Shown one piece after another: positions 1 through 7,484 of a stretch of 64,000 nt of DNA. This stretch comes from an uncultured Nitrospiraceae bacterium. GTDB lineage: Bacteria; Nitrospirota; Thermodesulfovibrionia; Thermodesulfovibrionales; Dissulfurispiraceae. Under the pieces are notes generated by a model that had not been told where the DNA came from, ran no database searches, and worked only from the letters and a program-made list of their open reading frames with translations. The position numbers and the translations under genes were made by a program. Each line of letters opens with the position of its first letter. Within the stretch, counting starts at the first letter, position 1. Location of the stretch: assembly GCA_903822005.1 (NCBI GenBank), contig CAIJNL010000002.1, positions 1 to 64,000 of the forward strand. The letters run 5' to 3'.

Positions 1-89
1 AGGGTTACTCATCATTGTGATATCATCGAAACAGGAAACGACAGTTGGAGAATAAAAACACGAAACTCTAAAAAATGACCGTCCGGGGT

Positions 90-134
90 GGGTCAAAATT
101 GGACGCCGATGCCGGGTCAATATTCAATGCCGAT
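90..134. repeat. two 21-bp direct repeats, IS21-type end remnant
   Basis: Two imperfect 21-bp direct repeats lie at 90-110 and 114-134. Both begin GGGTCAA and end GCCGAT. Repeated GGGTCA...GCCGAT units of this kind are typical of the multi-repeat ends of IS21-family (istA/istB) elements. No istA or istB reading frame is in the window, so this is either the end of an element lying to the left or a solo remnant. Positions 1-89 and 135-232 show nothing else recognisable. Confidence 0.4.
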
Positions 135-232
135 CTACACAGATGGCGTCAGATTAGCGATTCCGGCAGGATTTAAATTAGCAGAATGTTTTTTTACTAA
201 AGACGAGGAATAACAACAGGCCAGGCGATTTT

Positions 233-433
233 TTATGTTACCGTCTGGTCGTTATATCTGACCTTGTGCCCGTTCTTGCAAATGATCAGTCCAGCCCTTG
301 CGCGCATTTCCTTTGTTCCGCATTTTTTGCATCTCAAGGTGCGTTTTTCGCGCTGTTCTTTACGGGTGAGCACGGCGCATATAGAAAGGGCAACAAAGCC
401 TACTGACAATAACTCCACATTCGGCGCTATCAT
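233..433 (-). CDS. small membrane-anchored zinc-ribbon protein
   Basis: A 66-residue protein whose N-terminal third is hydrophobic (about residues 8-22), enough for one membrane span. A basic linker rich in Lys, Arg and Glu follows, then two cysteine knuckles, CKKCG near residue 35 and a single Cys before NGH near residue 52. These look like a compact zinc ribbon facing the cytoplasm. I do not recognise a named family. It stands alone on the minus strand between the IS-type repeats and the hemerythrin gene. The bases between it and the hemerythrin start (434-727) hold no other supportable gene. The function is unknown and the coding call rests on the membrane-plus-ribbon design. Confidence 0.5.
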   Translation of the reverse strand: MIAPNVELLSVGFVALSICAVLTRKEQREKRTLRCKKCGTKEMRARAGLIICKNGHKVRYNDQTVT

Positions 434-727
434 ATGGACCTCCGATACTATGCAAAGTCGTTTTCCAACCCGCAGACAGAGTATAAGGCTTTATGAGACT
501 CCTGTCTGTGATGAAGCTCACAAAAGCGGCCTGAAGGAGCCCTCCTGTAAACTTATACTTAACTGTAGTGAATTTGCAAGTATTGACTATGGCTTCACTA
601 ACAGGTATATTGGATAGCGACGTGCTTAAGGGGCAGGCGCAATATTTTGACAGCATGGCTTTCCTGTAAGTATTCTACGTGGCCATTGCCTGCGTATAAA
701 ACATATAACTCTGGAAAGGAAAAACGA

Positions 728-1189
728 ATGGGACTTTTTGACTGGATTTTCAAACGCAAAAAAGAAGAGCTTTACCTCGAATGGAACGACTCTTACCGCA
801 CCGGCATCATAGAGATCGACGCGCAGCACACAAAGCTTTTCGGACTCTATAATGCTCTCGTATCATCTATTTACAGGGGAGAAGGTCTTAAAGACCTGAA
901 AAAATGCCTTCTCGATCTGATTGATTATGCGATCATACATTTTGCGACCGAGGAAGCTTATATGCAGAAGTATTCATACCCGGCCATCGAAGAGCACAAA
1001 ACAGAACATAAAGAGTTACGGGAAAAAACATATTTTCTCAGCAAGGATTTTGAGGCAGGAAAGCCCGTCCTGACCATGGACGTACTCGACTTTCTCAAAA
1101 AATGGCTTGCACATCATGTATTGGACATAGATATGCAATACAAGGATTTCCTGCGCAAGAAATTACCTGCAGAATATCTGTCACGGTAG
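728..1189 (+). CDS. bacteriohemerythrin
   Basis: A 153-residue single-domain hemerythrin that should bind O2 reversibly at a non-haem di-iron centre. All expected ligands are in place: H34, H71 with E75 (HxxxE), H90 with H94 (HxxxH), and H130 with D135 (HxxxxD). The ATG at 728 was chosen because it follows GGAAAGGA closely and starts the domain cleanly; an upstream in-frame start at 647 would add an unrelated tail. Bacterial hemerythrins of this size are cytosolic and common in microaerophiles and in anaerobes meeting oxygen, where they sense, store or scavenge O2. It is a single-gene unit pointing at the convergent znu operon. Which role it plays here cannot be told from sequence. Confidence 0.92.
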   Translation: MGLFDWIFKRKKEELYLEWNDSYRTGIIEIDAQHTKLFGLYNALVSSIYRGEGLKDLKKCLLDLIDYAIIHFATEEAYMQKYSYPAIEEHKTEHKELREKTYFLSKDFEAGKPVLTMDVLDFLKKWLAHHVLDIDMQYKDFLRKKLPAEYLSR

Positions 1190-1266
1190 TTAACCCCGGC
1201 TGGTTTAGTCAGGGGAAAACGCCTGATATAGTCTTGGGGGACCCTGGAGCCAAAAGGTTATCAGCA

Positions 1267-2094
1267 CTAATGCCTGCGGCTCTTGCGGTCCAGCGCGTTC
1301 TTGCATGCAAAAGCGGTAATGAAAAATCCAAAATGGACCATTACAATGCTTGCGCCTGTCGGCAGATTCAATATCAGCGATAACAGGATGCCCCCTGTGA
1401 GCGACACGAGCGCTACTGCGGCCGCGATAAAGAGTGCATTTCTGAACCCCCTCGCGACCTGAAAGGCAGTGACAGCCGGAAAAATCAATAGCGCCGAGGT
1501 CAGCATTATGCCTACCACCTTCATGGTCAATACAACGGTTATGGCCGTAAAAAGCACTATCATGGTATTTATTCTGTTTGTATTGATACCGCCGGCTTTC
1601 GCAAAATCTTCGTCGAAGGTGATAGAGAAGATATCGTGATAGTTAAAGACAATGACCGCCAGCACAATGACTGATAAAATAATAGAAGTATATACCTCCT
1701 GGGAACTGATCGAAAGAATATTACCAAAGAGAAAGCTGAAAAGGTCCACATTAAATCCGCCGGCGAGGCTGGCTACCAGTACACCGCCGGCGATTCCTAC
1801 TGCAGACAATATGCCTATTGCCGCATCACCGAAAATCCTGGCCCTCTCCATAAGCTTCAATATTCCATACGAGCTGGCCATAACAACCGGCAGGGAGATA
1901 TACAGCGGATATACCCTGAAAAGCAGGGCCAGTGCAACGCTGCCAAAGGTGACATGCGCCAGACCGTCACCTATAAGCGAGAGCCTGCGCAGTACGAGAA
2001 GCACACCAAGGGTAGAGCAGAGGACAGATATAAATGCCCCTGCTATAATGGCCCTCTGAATAAAACCATAACTGAGAAACTCGATTATCGACAT
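1267..2094 (-). CDS. znuB: zinc ABC transporter, membrane permease ZnuB-like
   Basis: A 275-residue polytopic membrane protein of the ABC-3 family (ZnuB/MntB/TroC) with several hydrophobic segments and the conserved GDGLAHVTFGSVALAL stretch near the N-terminus. It forms the inner-membrane channel fed by ZnuA and powered by ZnuC. It is last in the leftward queE-znuA-znuC-znuB operon. The ATG at 2094 has GGAGAT just upstream; a TTG at 2109 is a possible longer start with a more distant GGAG. Metal specificity (Zn versus Mn) cannot be read from the permease; the His-rich loop of ZnuA and the His/Cys tail of ZnuC favour zinc. Confidence 0.9.
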   Translation of the reverse strand: MSIIEFLSYGFIQRAIIAGAFISVLCSTLGVLLVLRRLSLIGDGLAHVTFGSVALALLFRVYPLYISLPVVMASSYGILKLMERARIFGDAAIGILSAVGIAGGVLVASLAGGFNVDLFSFLFGNILSISSQEVYTSIILSVIVLAVIVFNYHDIFSITFDEDFAKAGGINTNRINTMIVLFTAITVVLTMKVVGIMLTSALLIFPAVTAFQVARGFRNALFIAAAVALVSLTGGILLSLILNLPTGASIVMVHFGFFITAFACKNALDRKSRRH

Positions 2095-2154
2095 GCCATC
2101 TCCGGTCAAAGGCCTATTTCATCTCCATTCTTGAGGGATACAGACCAGCCGCTA

Positions 2155-2910
2155 TCATTCATGCCTGTGGCATATCAGATGCTGGGACGCGGGCCCAAAA
2201 AATGCCGTCATCTTTTCCGACATACAGAAATCGTCAAACCCGCCATAAAAAATTATTTCCTTGTCTATATACAGGAGTTTCCGGGCAAACTGGCCGATGG
2301 TCCCCATATCATGCGTCACAAGCATTACAGTGACTTTCTTTTCCCTGTTCAGATAGCTGATAAGTTCGAAGAACCCTTCGCGTGTTCCGGGGTCGAGCGC
2401 GGTTGTCGGTTCATCGAGCAACAGGATCTCAGGCTCATTAACGAGGGCCCGGGCAATGAAAACCCTCTGCTGCTGCCCGCCGGAAAGGTCGCCTATCATC
2501 TCGCGCTTCAGGTTGGAGATGTTCAGCAATTCCAGCACCCTGTCAATGGCGGCTACATCTGCCGCATCCATTCTTTTCGGAAACCTTTTTTTTGATACAA
2601 GGCCGAGCGCGACCGTTTCACTGACTGTAGCGGGAAAATTAGGGTTGAAGAAGCTCATCTTCTGCGGAAGATATCCGACTTTTTCACGCGCCTTCATGTC
2701 GGAAGATGGATACCCAAGAAGCCTTATGCTGCCCCTGACTGGCTCCAAAAGTCCGAGTATGACCTTTATGAGCGTGGATTTGCCCGATCCGTTAGGCCCC
2801 ACCAGCCCTATATAATCACCCGCCTCGACACCAAAGGAAACATTACTCAATACCTCTATTGAGTTGTATCTGAACGACAGGTTTTCAACTTTTATTGCTT
2901 CTACCGGCAT
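2155..2910 (-). CDS. znuC: zinc ABC transporter, ATPase ZnuC-like
   Basis: A 251-residue ABC ATPase. Walker A is GPNGSGKST at 38-46, followed by the Q-loop in YLPQ, the signature LSGGQQQR, Walker B with LLLDEPT and the switch histidine in LVTHD. The C-terminus ends in CHRHE, a short metal-binding-looking tail seen in ZnuC-type ATPases. It hydrolyses ATP to drive metal import through ZnuB. The gene overlaps the end of znuA by 10 bases, so the two are translationally linked, and it is followed after a short gap by znuB. Confidence 0.93.
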   Translation of the reverse strand: MPVEAIKVENLSFRYNSIEVLSNVSFGVEAGDYIGLVGPNGSGKSTLIKVILGLLEPVRGSIRLLGYPSSDMKAREKVGYLPQKMSFFNPNFPATVSETVALGLVSKKRFPKRMDAADVAAIDRVLELLNISNLKREMIGDLSGGQQQRVFIARALVNEPEILLLDEPTTALDPGTREGFFELISYLNREKKVTVMLVTHDMGTIGQFARKLLYIDKEIIFYGGFDDFCMSEKMTAFFGPASQHLICHRHE

Positions 2911-3860
2911 TCCAGGCCCTTTTCGAGGTTTTCGAGGTTCTTTTCCATAAGCTTAACAAAAGATGTCCCTCTCTCAAACTCCTCCATGCTTATATTATGC
3001 GCCCCGTGAAGAAACAGAAGTTTGGCCCCGGTCTCGTTCGCAAGGGTCTCAGCCACACGGGGCATCAGGAGCTCTTCATGAAAAATATATTTCAATCCCT
3101 GCTGCCTCAGCAGCCTGGTTATTTTCGCCAGCTGCCCCGGCGTTGGTTCGGCATCCGGCGAAAAACCGTAAGCCGATATATAGGTGAGCCCGTATTTCCT
3201 TGCGAGATAGCCAAAGGCAAAATGGCCTCCTGTAATAAACACCTTCTTCCTGCATCGGCCGAGTCCATTCTGAAACTTTCTATCCAGTTCCTTTATTACA
3301 GACTTGTATTCTTCCGCATTTTTCATATAATAATCCCTGCCTGCAGAGTCTTTCAGTATAAGCGCATCCCTGATCGTATCTATCATCTTTACCGCGTTGT
3401 CGAAATCCAGCCATATATGCGGATCCATGCCCTCATGTCCATGAACATCCTTGTGAACACCAGCTTTTTTATGCTCCGGCTCACTGCCTTCTTCTTCCAT
3501 AAAAATGATCCCCCTGCTGGAATCCAGCAGCAAGGCCTTGTTATTGTCGATTCCCTTTATTATGTCGCCCACCCAGGGCTCCATATACTTGTTGGTATAT
3601 ATAAAAATATCGGCCTTATTCAGATTAACGATATCAGCAGGCTTTGGCTCGAAGCTGTGCGGCTCTACGCCCGGAGGCAGAAGCAGTGAGAGCTCTACCC
3701 TCTGTCTCCCGATATTTTTGGCGAAATCATAAACCGGGTAGAGGCTCGTTACCACCCTCAACCCCGGAGTATCAGTCGCAGGGGACTTATCGCTCTTGCC
3801 GCAGGCAATGACCGAGACTGACATCAATAAGGCAAACAGAATAATTATCGCCTTTCTCAT
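2901..3860 (-). CDS. znuA: zinc-binding lipoprotein ZnuA-like
   Basis: A 319-residue solute-binding protein of the cluster A-I (ZnuA/TroA) family. The N-terminus is a lipoprotein signal peptide ending in a VIAC lipobox, so mature protein starts at C20 and is membrane-anchored. Family marks include VTSLYPVYDF, PPGVEPHSFEPKP with the first metal-ligand His, a His-rich loop (HKKAGVHKDVHGHEG) and DPHIWLD. The loop argues for zinc. The ATG at 3860 was chosen because it begins the signal peptide; an in-frame ATG at 3899 would add 13 residues ahead of it. It follows queE directly. No convincing Zur operator is visible upstream of the operon. Confidence 0.92.
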   Translation of the reverse strand: MRKAIIILFALLMSVSVIACGKSDKSPATDTPGLRVVTSLYPVYDFAKNIGRQRVELSLLLPPGVEPHSFEPKPADIVNLNKADIFIYTNKYMEPWVGDIIKGIDNNKALLLDSSRGIIFMEEEGSEPEHKKAGVHKDVHGHEGMDPHIWLDFDNAVKMIDTIRDALILKDSAGRDYYMKNAEEYKSVIKELDRKFQNGLGRCRKKVFITGGHFAFGYLARKYGLTYISAYGFSPDAEPTPGQLAKITRLLRQQGLKYIFHEELLMPRVAETLANETGAKLLFLHGAHNISMEEFERGTSFVKLMEKNLENLEKGLECR

Positions 3861-3898
3861 TAATAAAGAGTCCTTTCCCTGTATTGCTAATATGCGCA

Positions 3899-4534
3899 TC
3901 AGACAGCCCTGCGGTCAGGACTGTAAATGAATTTATGAAGCTGCAGGTTAAACCTTACAGGCATCCTCTCTTCAATGATCCAGCCGGCCAGTTCCGCAGG
4001 CGGAAGTTTTCCGAATTCAGGCGAAAACAGGACAGCACATCTTTCAGCAAGGCTGTGAAGCTCAATGAAGGCTGATGACCATTCGAAATCCGCCCTGTCT
4101 GTAATAACGAATTTCAACTCGTCGCCCTTCTTAAGGTGATCAAAATTTTCCACAAGCACGCTGCCGGGATTTCCGCTGCCCGGCGTCTTGACATCCATTA
4201 TGATGACTGCCCTGTCGTCTACGTCTCCTATATCAACCGTTCCATTAGTTTCTACAAGGACACTGAACCCCAGATCAAGGAGGCGACGGGCGAGTGATTT
4301 TACATCTTCCTGCAGCAGGGGCTCTCCACCTGTTATCTCGACGAGCTTCAGTCCATATTGACGAACCGCGTCCAAAACCGCATCTTCCGTCATCTCGGTT
4401 CCCTCATAGTATGCATATGCAGTATCGCAGTAGGAACAGCGGAGATTGCAGCCGGTCATGCGTACAAATACGCAGGGTAACCCCGCGTAGGAGGACTCTC
4501 CCTGGATACTGGCGAAGATCTCGCAAACTTTCAT
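3899..4534 (-). CDS. queE: 7-carboxy-7-deazaguanine synthase QueE
   Basis: A 211-residue radical SAM enzyme that ring-contracts 6-carboxytetrahydropterin to 7-carboxy-7-deazaguanine in queuosine synthesis. The [4Fe-4S] ligands are C29, C33 and C36 in CNLRCSYC. The N-terminal FASIQGES and the TGGEPLLQ block (SAM binding) are typical of the short QueE type. It is the first gene of the znu operon here, and no queC, queD or queF is in the window. Linking it to zinc import may reflect the zinc need of the upstream enzymes FolE and QueD, but that is inference. Confidence 0.93.
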   Translation of the reverse strand: MKVCEIFASIQGESSYAGLPCVFVRMTGCNLRCSYCDTAYAYYEGTEMTEDAVLDAVRQYGLKLVEITGGEPLLQEDVKSLARRLLDLGFSVLVETNGTVDIGDVDDRAVIIMDVKTPGSGNPGSVLVENFDHLKKGDELKFVITDRADFEWSSAFIELHSLAERCAVLFSPEFGKLPPAELAGWIIEERMPVRFNLQLHKFIYSPDRRAV

Positions 4535-4787
4535 GAAAAGTACTCTATCACGTCAAATGTAAAGCGGTCAAAGCTGCAGGTTTAATGAATTGAAGTATAG
4601 GGTGCTTCAGGAGCTGAAGACGACCGATATAAAGATGAAACGCAATTGTTATATTTACACATAAAGAAGAGATCTCTTCCCGCGACTTATTCTCTGCTCG
4701 CGGAACACGCCCAGTCAAAGGCAACCAAGGCACGCTCAGTCATTCACAAGATTAAACCCGCCAGCCCTGAAAAGCAACCTGCTAATT

Positions 4788-5039
4788 TCAGACCTGTAAT
4801 GCCATCTCCTTGTAATCCGGCGACAAAGTCTTCTCCGCTACCGGCCGGCGCACAATTGCACGCCTCCTGAGAAGGCCAAGAAAAGCGCATTGTTCCGAGT
4901 GATTCATGCCTGCTATCTCAGAGCAAATCCTGAATCCCTCGCCCCCGAAGAACTCGATGTCCTCCTTCTGACGGTATTCATCCATGAAATCGTCCGCTGA
5001 TTGAAGAATAATCGCTTCTGCAAGTGCCTTCAGACCCAT
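4788..5039 (-). CDS. small hypothetical protein
   Basis: An 83-residue soluble protein of no family I recognise. It starts at an ATG preceded by a strong AGGAGGG, which is the main reason for calling it real. The N-terminal half is acidic and rich in Ala, Glu and Asp; the second half is basic, with LLRRRAIVRRP. It stands between queE and the ABC-F gene, all on the minus strand. The 253 bases between this gene and queE (4535-4787) carry no supportable gene and presumably hold the queE-znu promoter. Confidence 0.55.
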   Translation of the reverse strand: MGLKALAEAIILQSADDFMDEYRQKEDIEFFGGEGFRICSEIAGMNHSEQCAFLGLLRRRAIVRRPVAEKTLSPDYKEMALQV

Positions 5040-5170
5040 GACAAACCCTCCTATGTCTAATAGTGATACTTAGACTATACAGATTCGGATGTAAGACTGG
5101 GTATCAGGCCGGTACTGATTTTTGCGTAAGAATAAAACTTGGAAATTGTAGGTATTGCGCTTACAAATAT

Positions 5171-7033
5171 TCAGGACTTTTCAATGCCGGAGAGTCGTTC
5201 TTCAAACAATTTTGCCTGGGCTACATGCTCTGAAGTAAGGGTCTCAAGTTCGGAAAAAAGGACTTCTATTCGCTCACGGGCCTCATGCACAGATTTAGAG
5301 AGAACAGCTATAGGCTGCCAGTCGTTCTTTTCGGAAGCCTTTACCAACGCTGCGGTATCCGTTTCTATTCGCTTCTCCAATGTTACTATCTCGGCCTCGG
5401 CCGCCCTAATGTCCCGCTGCAAAGCGCCAAGGACTTTACCGCGCTCAGTAATCAGCTCGGCCTTCAGCCTGCGCAGTTCTTTCCGGTCAACCACAACGGT
5501 TCGCTCGCCATTGGCCGGGACATTCCTTGCATCCGCAGATTCAGTCTTCCAGCCAACCCTCTGGAGGAAATCCTCATACGTCCCTTCAAAAACATTCACC
5601 CTGTTCTCATCAAAAACAACAAGCCGGTTTACAAGGCTGTTGAGGATCATCTCACTATGTGTAACAATAATGACGGCGCCTTCGTAGGCATCGAGCGCCT
5701 CTATGAGAGAGTCGACCGATTCCATATCGAGATGGTTTGTAGGTTCGTCGAGAATCAGCAAATTGGACGGACTTATAAGCATCTTGCCGAGCAGCACCCT
5801 GCTCTTTTCGCCTCCGGAAAGCACACTGATCTTTTTCAAAGCATCATCGCCTTCAAACATCATAATGCCGCAAATCGTGCGCGACGCCCTCCGGTTGCTG
5901 TCAGGATGCACCTCGAGTATCTCATCCTCAACGGTCCAGGAAGGGTTGAGCCTGTCGATATTCATCTGTCCGAAGTATGCGGGCCTTGTCTTCTGATTCA
6001 GGACGATCTCGCCTGTATCAGGCTTCAGCTCTCCCGCAAGCATATTCAACAGCGTAGTTTTCCCCTTACCGTTCTTCCCGACTATGCCTATCCTGTCTCT
6101 GCGTCCCACGGCCAGGCTGAATCCATTAATGAGAGGTGGGATATCGGGTGAATAAGAAAAAGATATCTCATGGGCGGTCATAAGCCATTTGCCTTCGAAA
6201 AGCTCGTAAGGAAAGGAGAAATCGAGCACCTTCGCTTCGTCAAGCTGCTGAAGCCGGTCTTTTTTCTGCAGGGCTTTGATCTTGGACTGCACTGCACTGG
6301 CCTTGGTTGCCTGTGCCCTGAATCGGTTGATAAACTTCTCGACCTCCGCCCTTTTCTTTTCATCATTCATCCTGGTCCGCTCATGCATCTCCTCTTCCAT
6401 CAGGAGCTGCGAATAGAGTTTTTCGGTCGTACCCGCGACCTTTCTGATCTTGAAGCGGTGGATTCCCATGGTGTGCGTGGTGACGCTGTCCATAAAGTCG
6501 CGGTCATGCGTAATCATGATCATCTCATGTTTCCAGTTGCGCAGGAACTCGCGGAGCCAGCGTATTGAGAGAATATCCAGATAGTTGGTGGGTTCGTCAA
6601 GCAGAAGAAGATCGGGCTCTCCGAGCAGCACCTTTGCAAGACTTAATCTGACCTGGAATCCCCCTGACAACTCGAGCGGGCTGCGGTCAAAATCCTCAGG
6701 CATAAACCCAAGGCCCTGCAACACTGTCTTGACCCTGTATGATTCGTCCCTGCCGTCTTCGACGGCCCTGAGACCGAGACATCCTTCCTTAAGCACGGTA
6801 TCCGCAGAAAAGCTGAGATGCTGGGAAAGATGGCCGACTATATAATTGTTTGGGATGCTTATATTGCCCGAGTCAGGATGCTCTTCCTGTATGATCATTT
6901 TAATGAGGGTCGTTTTGCCATGACCGTTGCGCCCCACAAGTCCGACACGCTCGCCCGGGTTGATGGTAAAACCAACCTCATCGAAAATGACCTGCCTGCC
7001 ATACGCCTTTGATATATTGTTTGCCTGTATCAT
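5171..7033 (-). CDS. ABC-F family ribosome-associated ATPase
   Basis: A 620-residue protein with two ABC ATPase domains in one chain and no membrane segment, the ABC-F design. Domain 1 has Walker A GRNGHGKTT near 35-44, signature LSGGFQVRLS and Walker B LLLDEPTNYLD. An arginine/lysine-rich linker follows (about 215-290). Domain 2 has GKNGKGKTT, LSGGEKSR and LILDEPTNHLD. A charged helical C-terminal region (about 520-620) looks like the coiled coil of Uup/YheS-type members. ABC-F proteins act at the ribosomal E site to rescue or tune translation. Which subfamily this is cannot be fixed by eye, and there is no sign that it is a resistance factor. Confidence 0.9.
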   Translation of the reverse strand: MIQANNISKAYGRQVIFDEVGFTINPGERVGLVGRNGHGKTTLIKMIIQEEHPDSGNISIPNNYIVGHLSQHLSFSADTVLKEGCLGLRAVEDGRDESYRVKTVLQGLGFMPEDFDRSPLELSGGFQVRLSLAKVLLGEPDLLLLDEPTNYLDILSIRWLREFLRNWKHEMIMITHDRDFMDSVTTHTMGIHRFKIRKVAGTTEKLYSQLLMEEEMHERTRMNDEKKRAEVEKFINRFRAQATKASAVQSKIKALQKKDRLQQLDEAKVLDFSFPYELFEGKWLMTAHEISFSYSPDIPPLINGFSLAVGRRDRIGIVGKNGKGKTTLLNMLAGELKPDTGEIVLNQKTRPAYFGQMNIDRLNPSWTVEDEILEVHPDSNRRASRTICGIMMFEGDDALKKISVLSGGEKSRVLLGKMLISPSNLLILDEPTNHLDMESVDSLIEALDAYEGAVIIVTHSEMILNSLVNRLVVFDENRVNVFEGTYEDFLQRVGWKTESADARNVPANGERTVVVDRKELRRLKAELITERGKVLGALQRDIRAAEAEIVTLEKRIETDTAALVKASEKNDWQPIAVLSKSVHEARERIEVLFSELETLTSEHVAQAKLFEERLSGIEKS

Positions 7034-7059
7034 CGTTAATTATGGAATGGAAACGCTGT

Positions 7060-7386
7060 TTAGTGTCTCTTCAGACTGTTCAGCAATCTGTCTGTGTCCT
7101 TTTCCAGTCCGACAAGCTCCCGGTTCAGATCCAGATACTGATTAGTAGTCGCCCCGTTTTTCTTAAACCTCTCGCTCTTATGCGTCAAAACAGAGAGGCG
7201 AGACTTGAGTTTTGCGTAATCGCTGCGGCCCAAAGTGCCTCTGACGCCGCCCGTTTCTATCTTGTCGGATACTATGATCATGCGTTCTTCAATATACAGG
7301 TATGATTCAGAGAATGCAGTCGACACCATGATCGACAGAGCTATTATTATATAAATCGACAAATAAACACTTCGCGACAGTGTCAT
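7060..7386 (-). CDS. small exported or membrane-anchored hypothetical protein
   Basis: A 108-residue protein starting at an ATG placed 7 bases after GGAGGAC. Residues about 6-25 form a hydrophobic stretch (YLSIYIIIALSIMVSTAFS) that can be a signal peptide or anchor. The rest is charged and helical, ending in a likely coiled coil (DLNRELVGLEKDTDRLLNSL). I do not recognise the family. It lies just downstream of the PrpR-like regulator and upstream of the ABC-F gene on the same strand. A longer in-frame start at 7473 exists but lacks a ribosome site. Confidence 0.6.
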   Translation of the reverse strand: MTLSRSVYLSIYIIIALSIMVSTAFSESYLYIEERMIIVSDKIETGGVRGTLGRSDYAKLKSRLSVLTHKSERFKKNGATTNQYLDLNRELVGLEKDTDRLLNSLKRH

Positions 7387-7484
7387 CTCTTCTGTCCTCC
7401 ATCTCCGAATTCGCTGTAAAGACAAGTAGTATTGTATTGTCCTCTCAATGAAAGGGTCAAGGGAGAATGACATGCGGCTATTCT

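Noticed and set aside
4535-4787. A Zur operator upstream of queE-znuACB
   Set aside because: The region has only AT-rich stretches (a TTATATTT near 4648) and no palindrome close to a known Zur box.
5285-6151. A 288-codon rightward frame over the ABC-F gene
   Set aside because: It is opposite the ATP-binding domains of the ABC-F protein and carries none of its own motifs.
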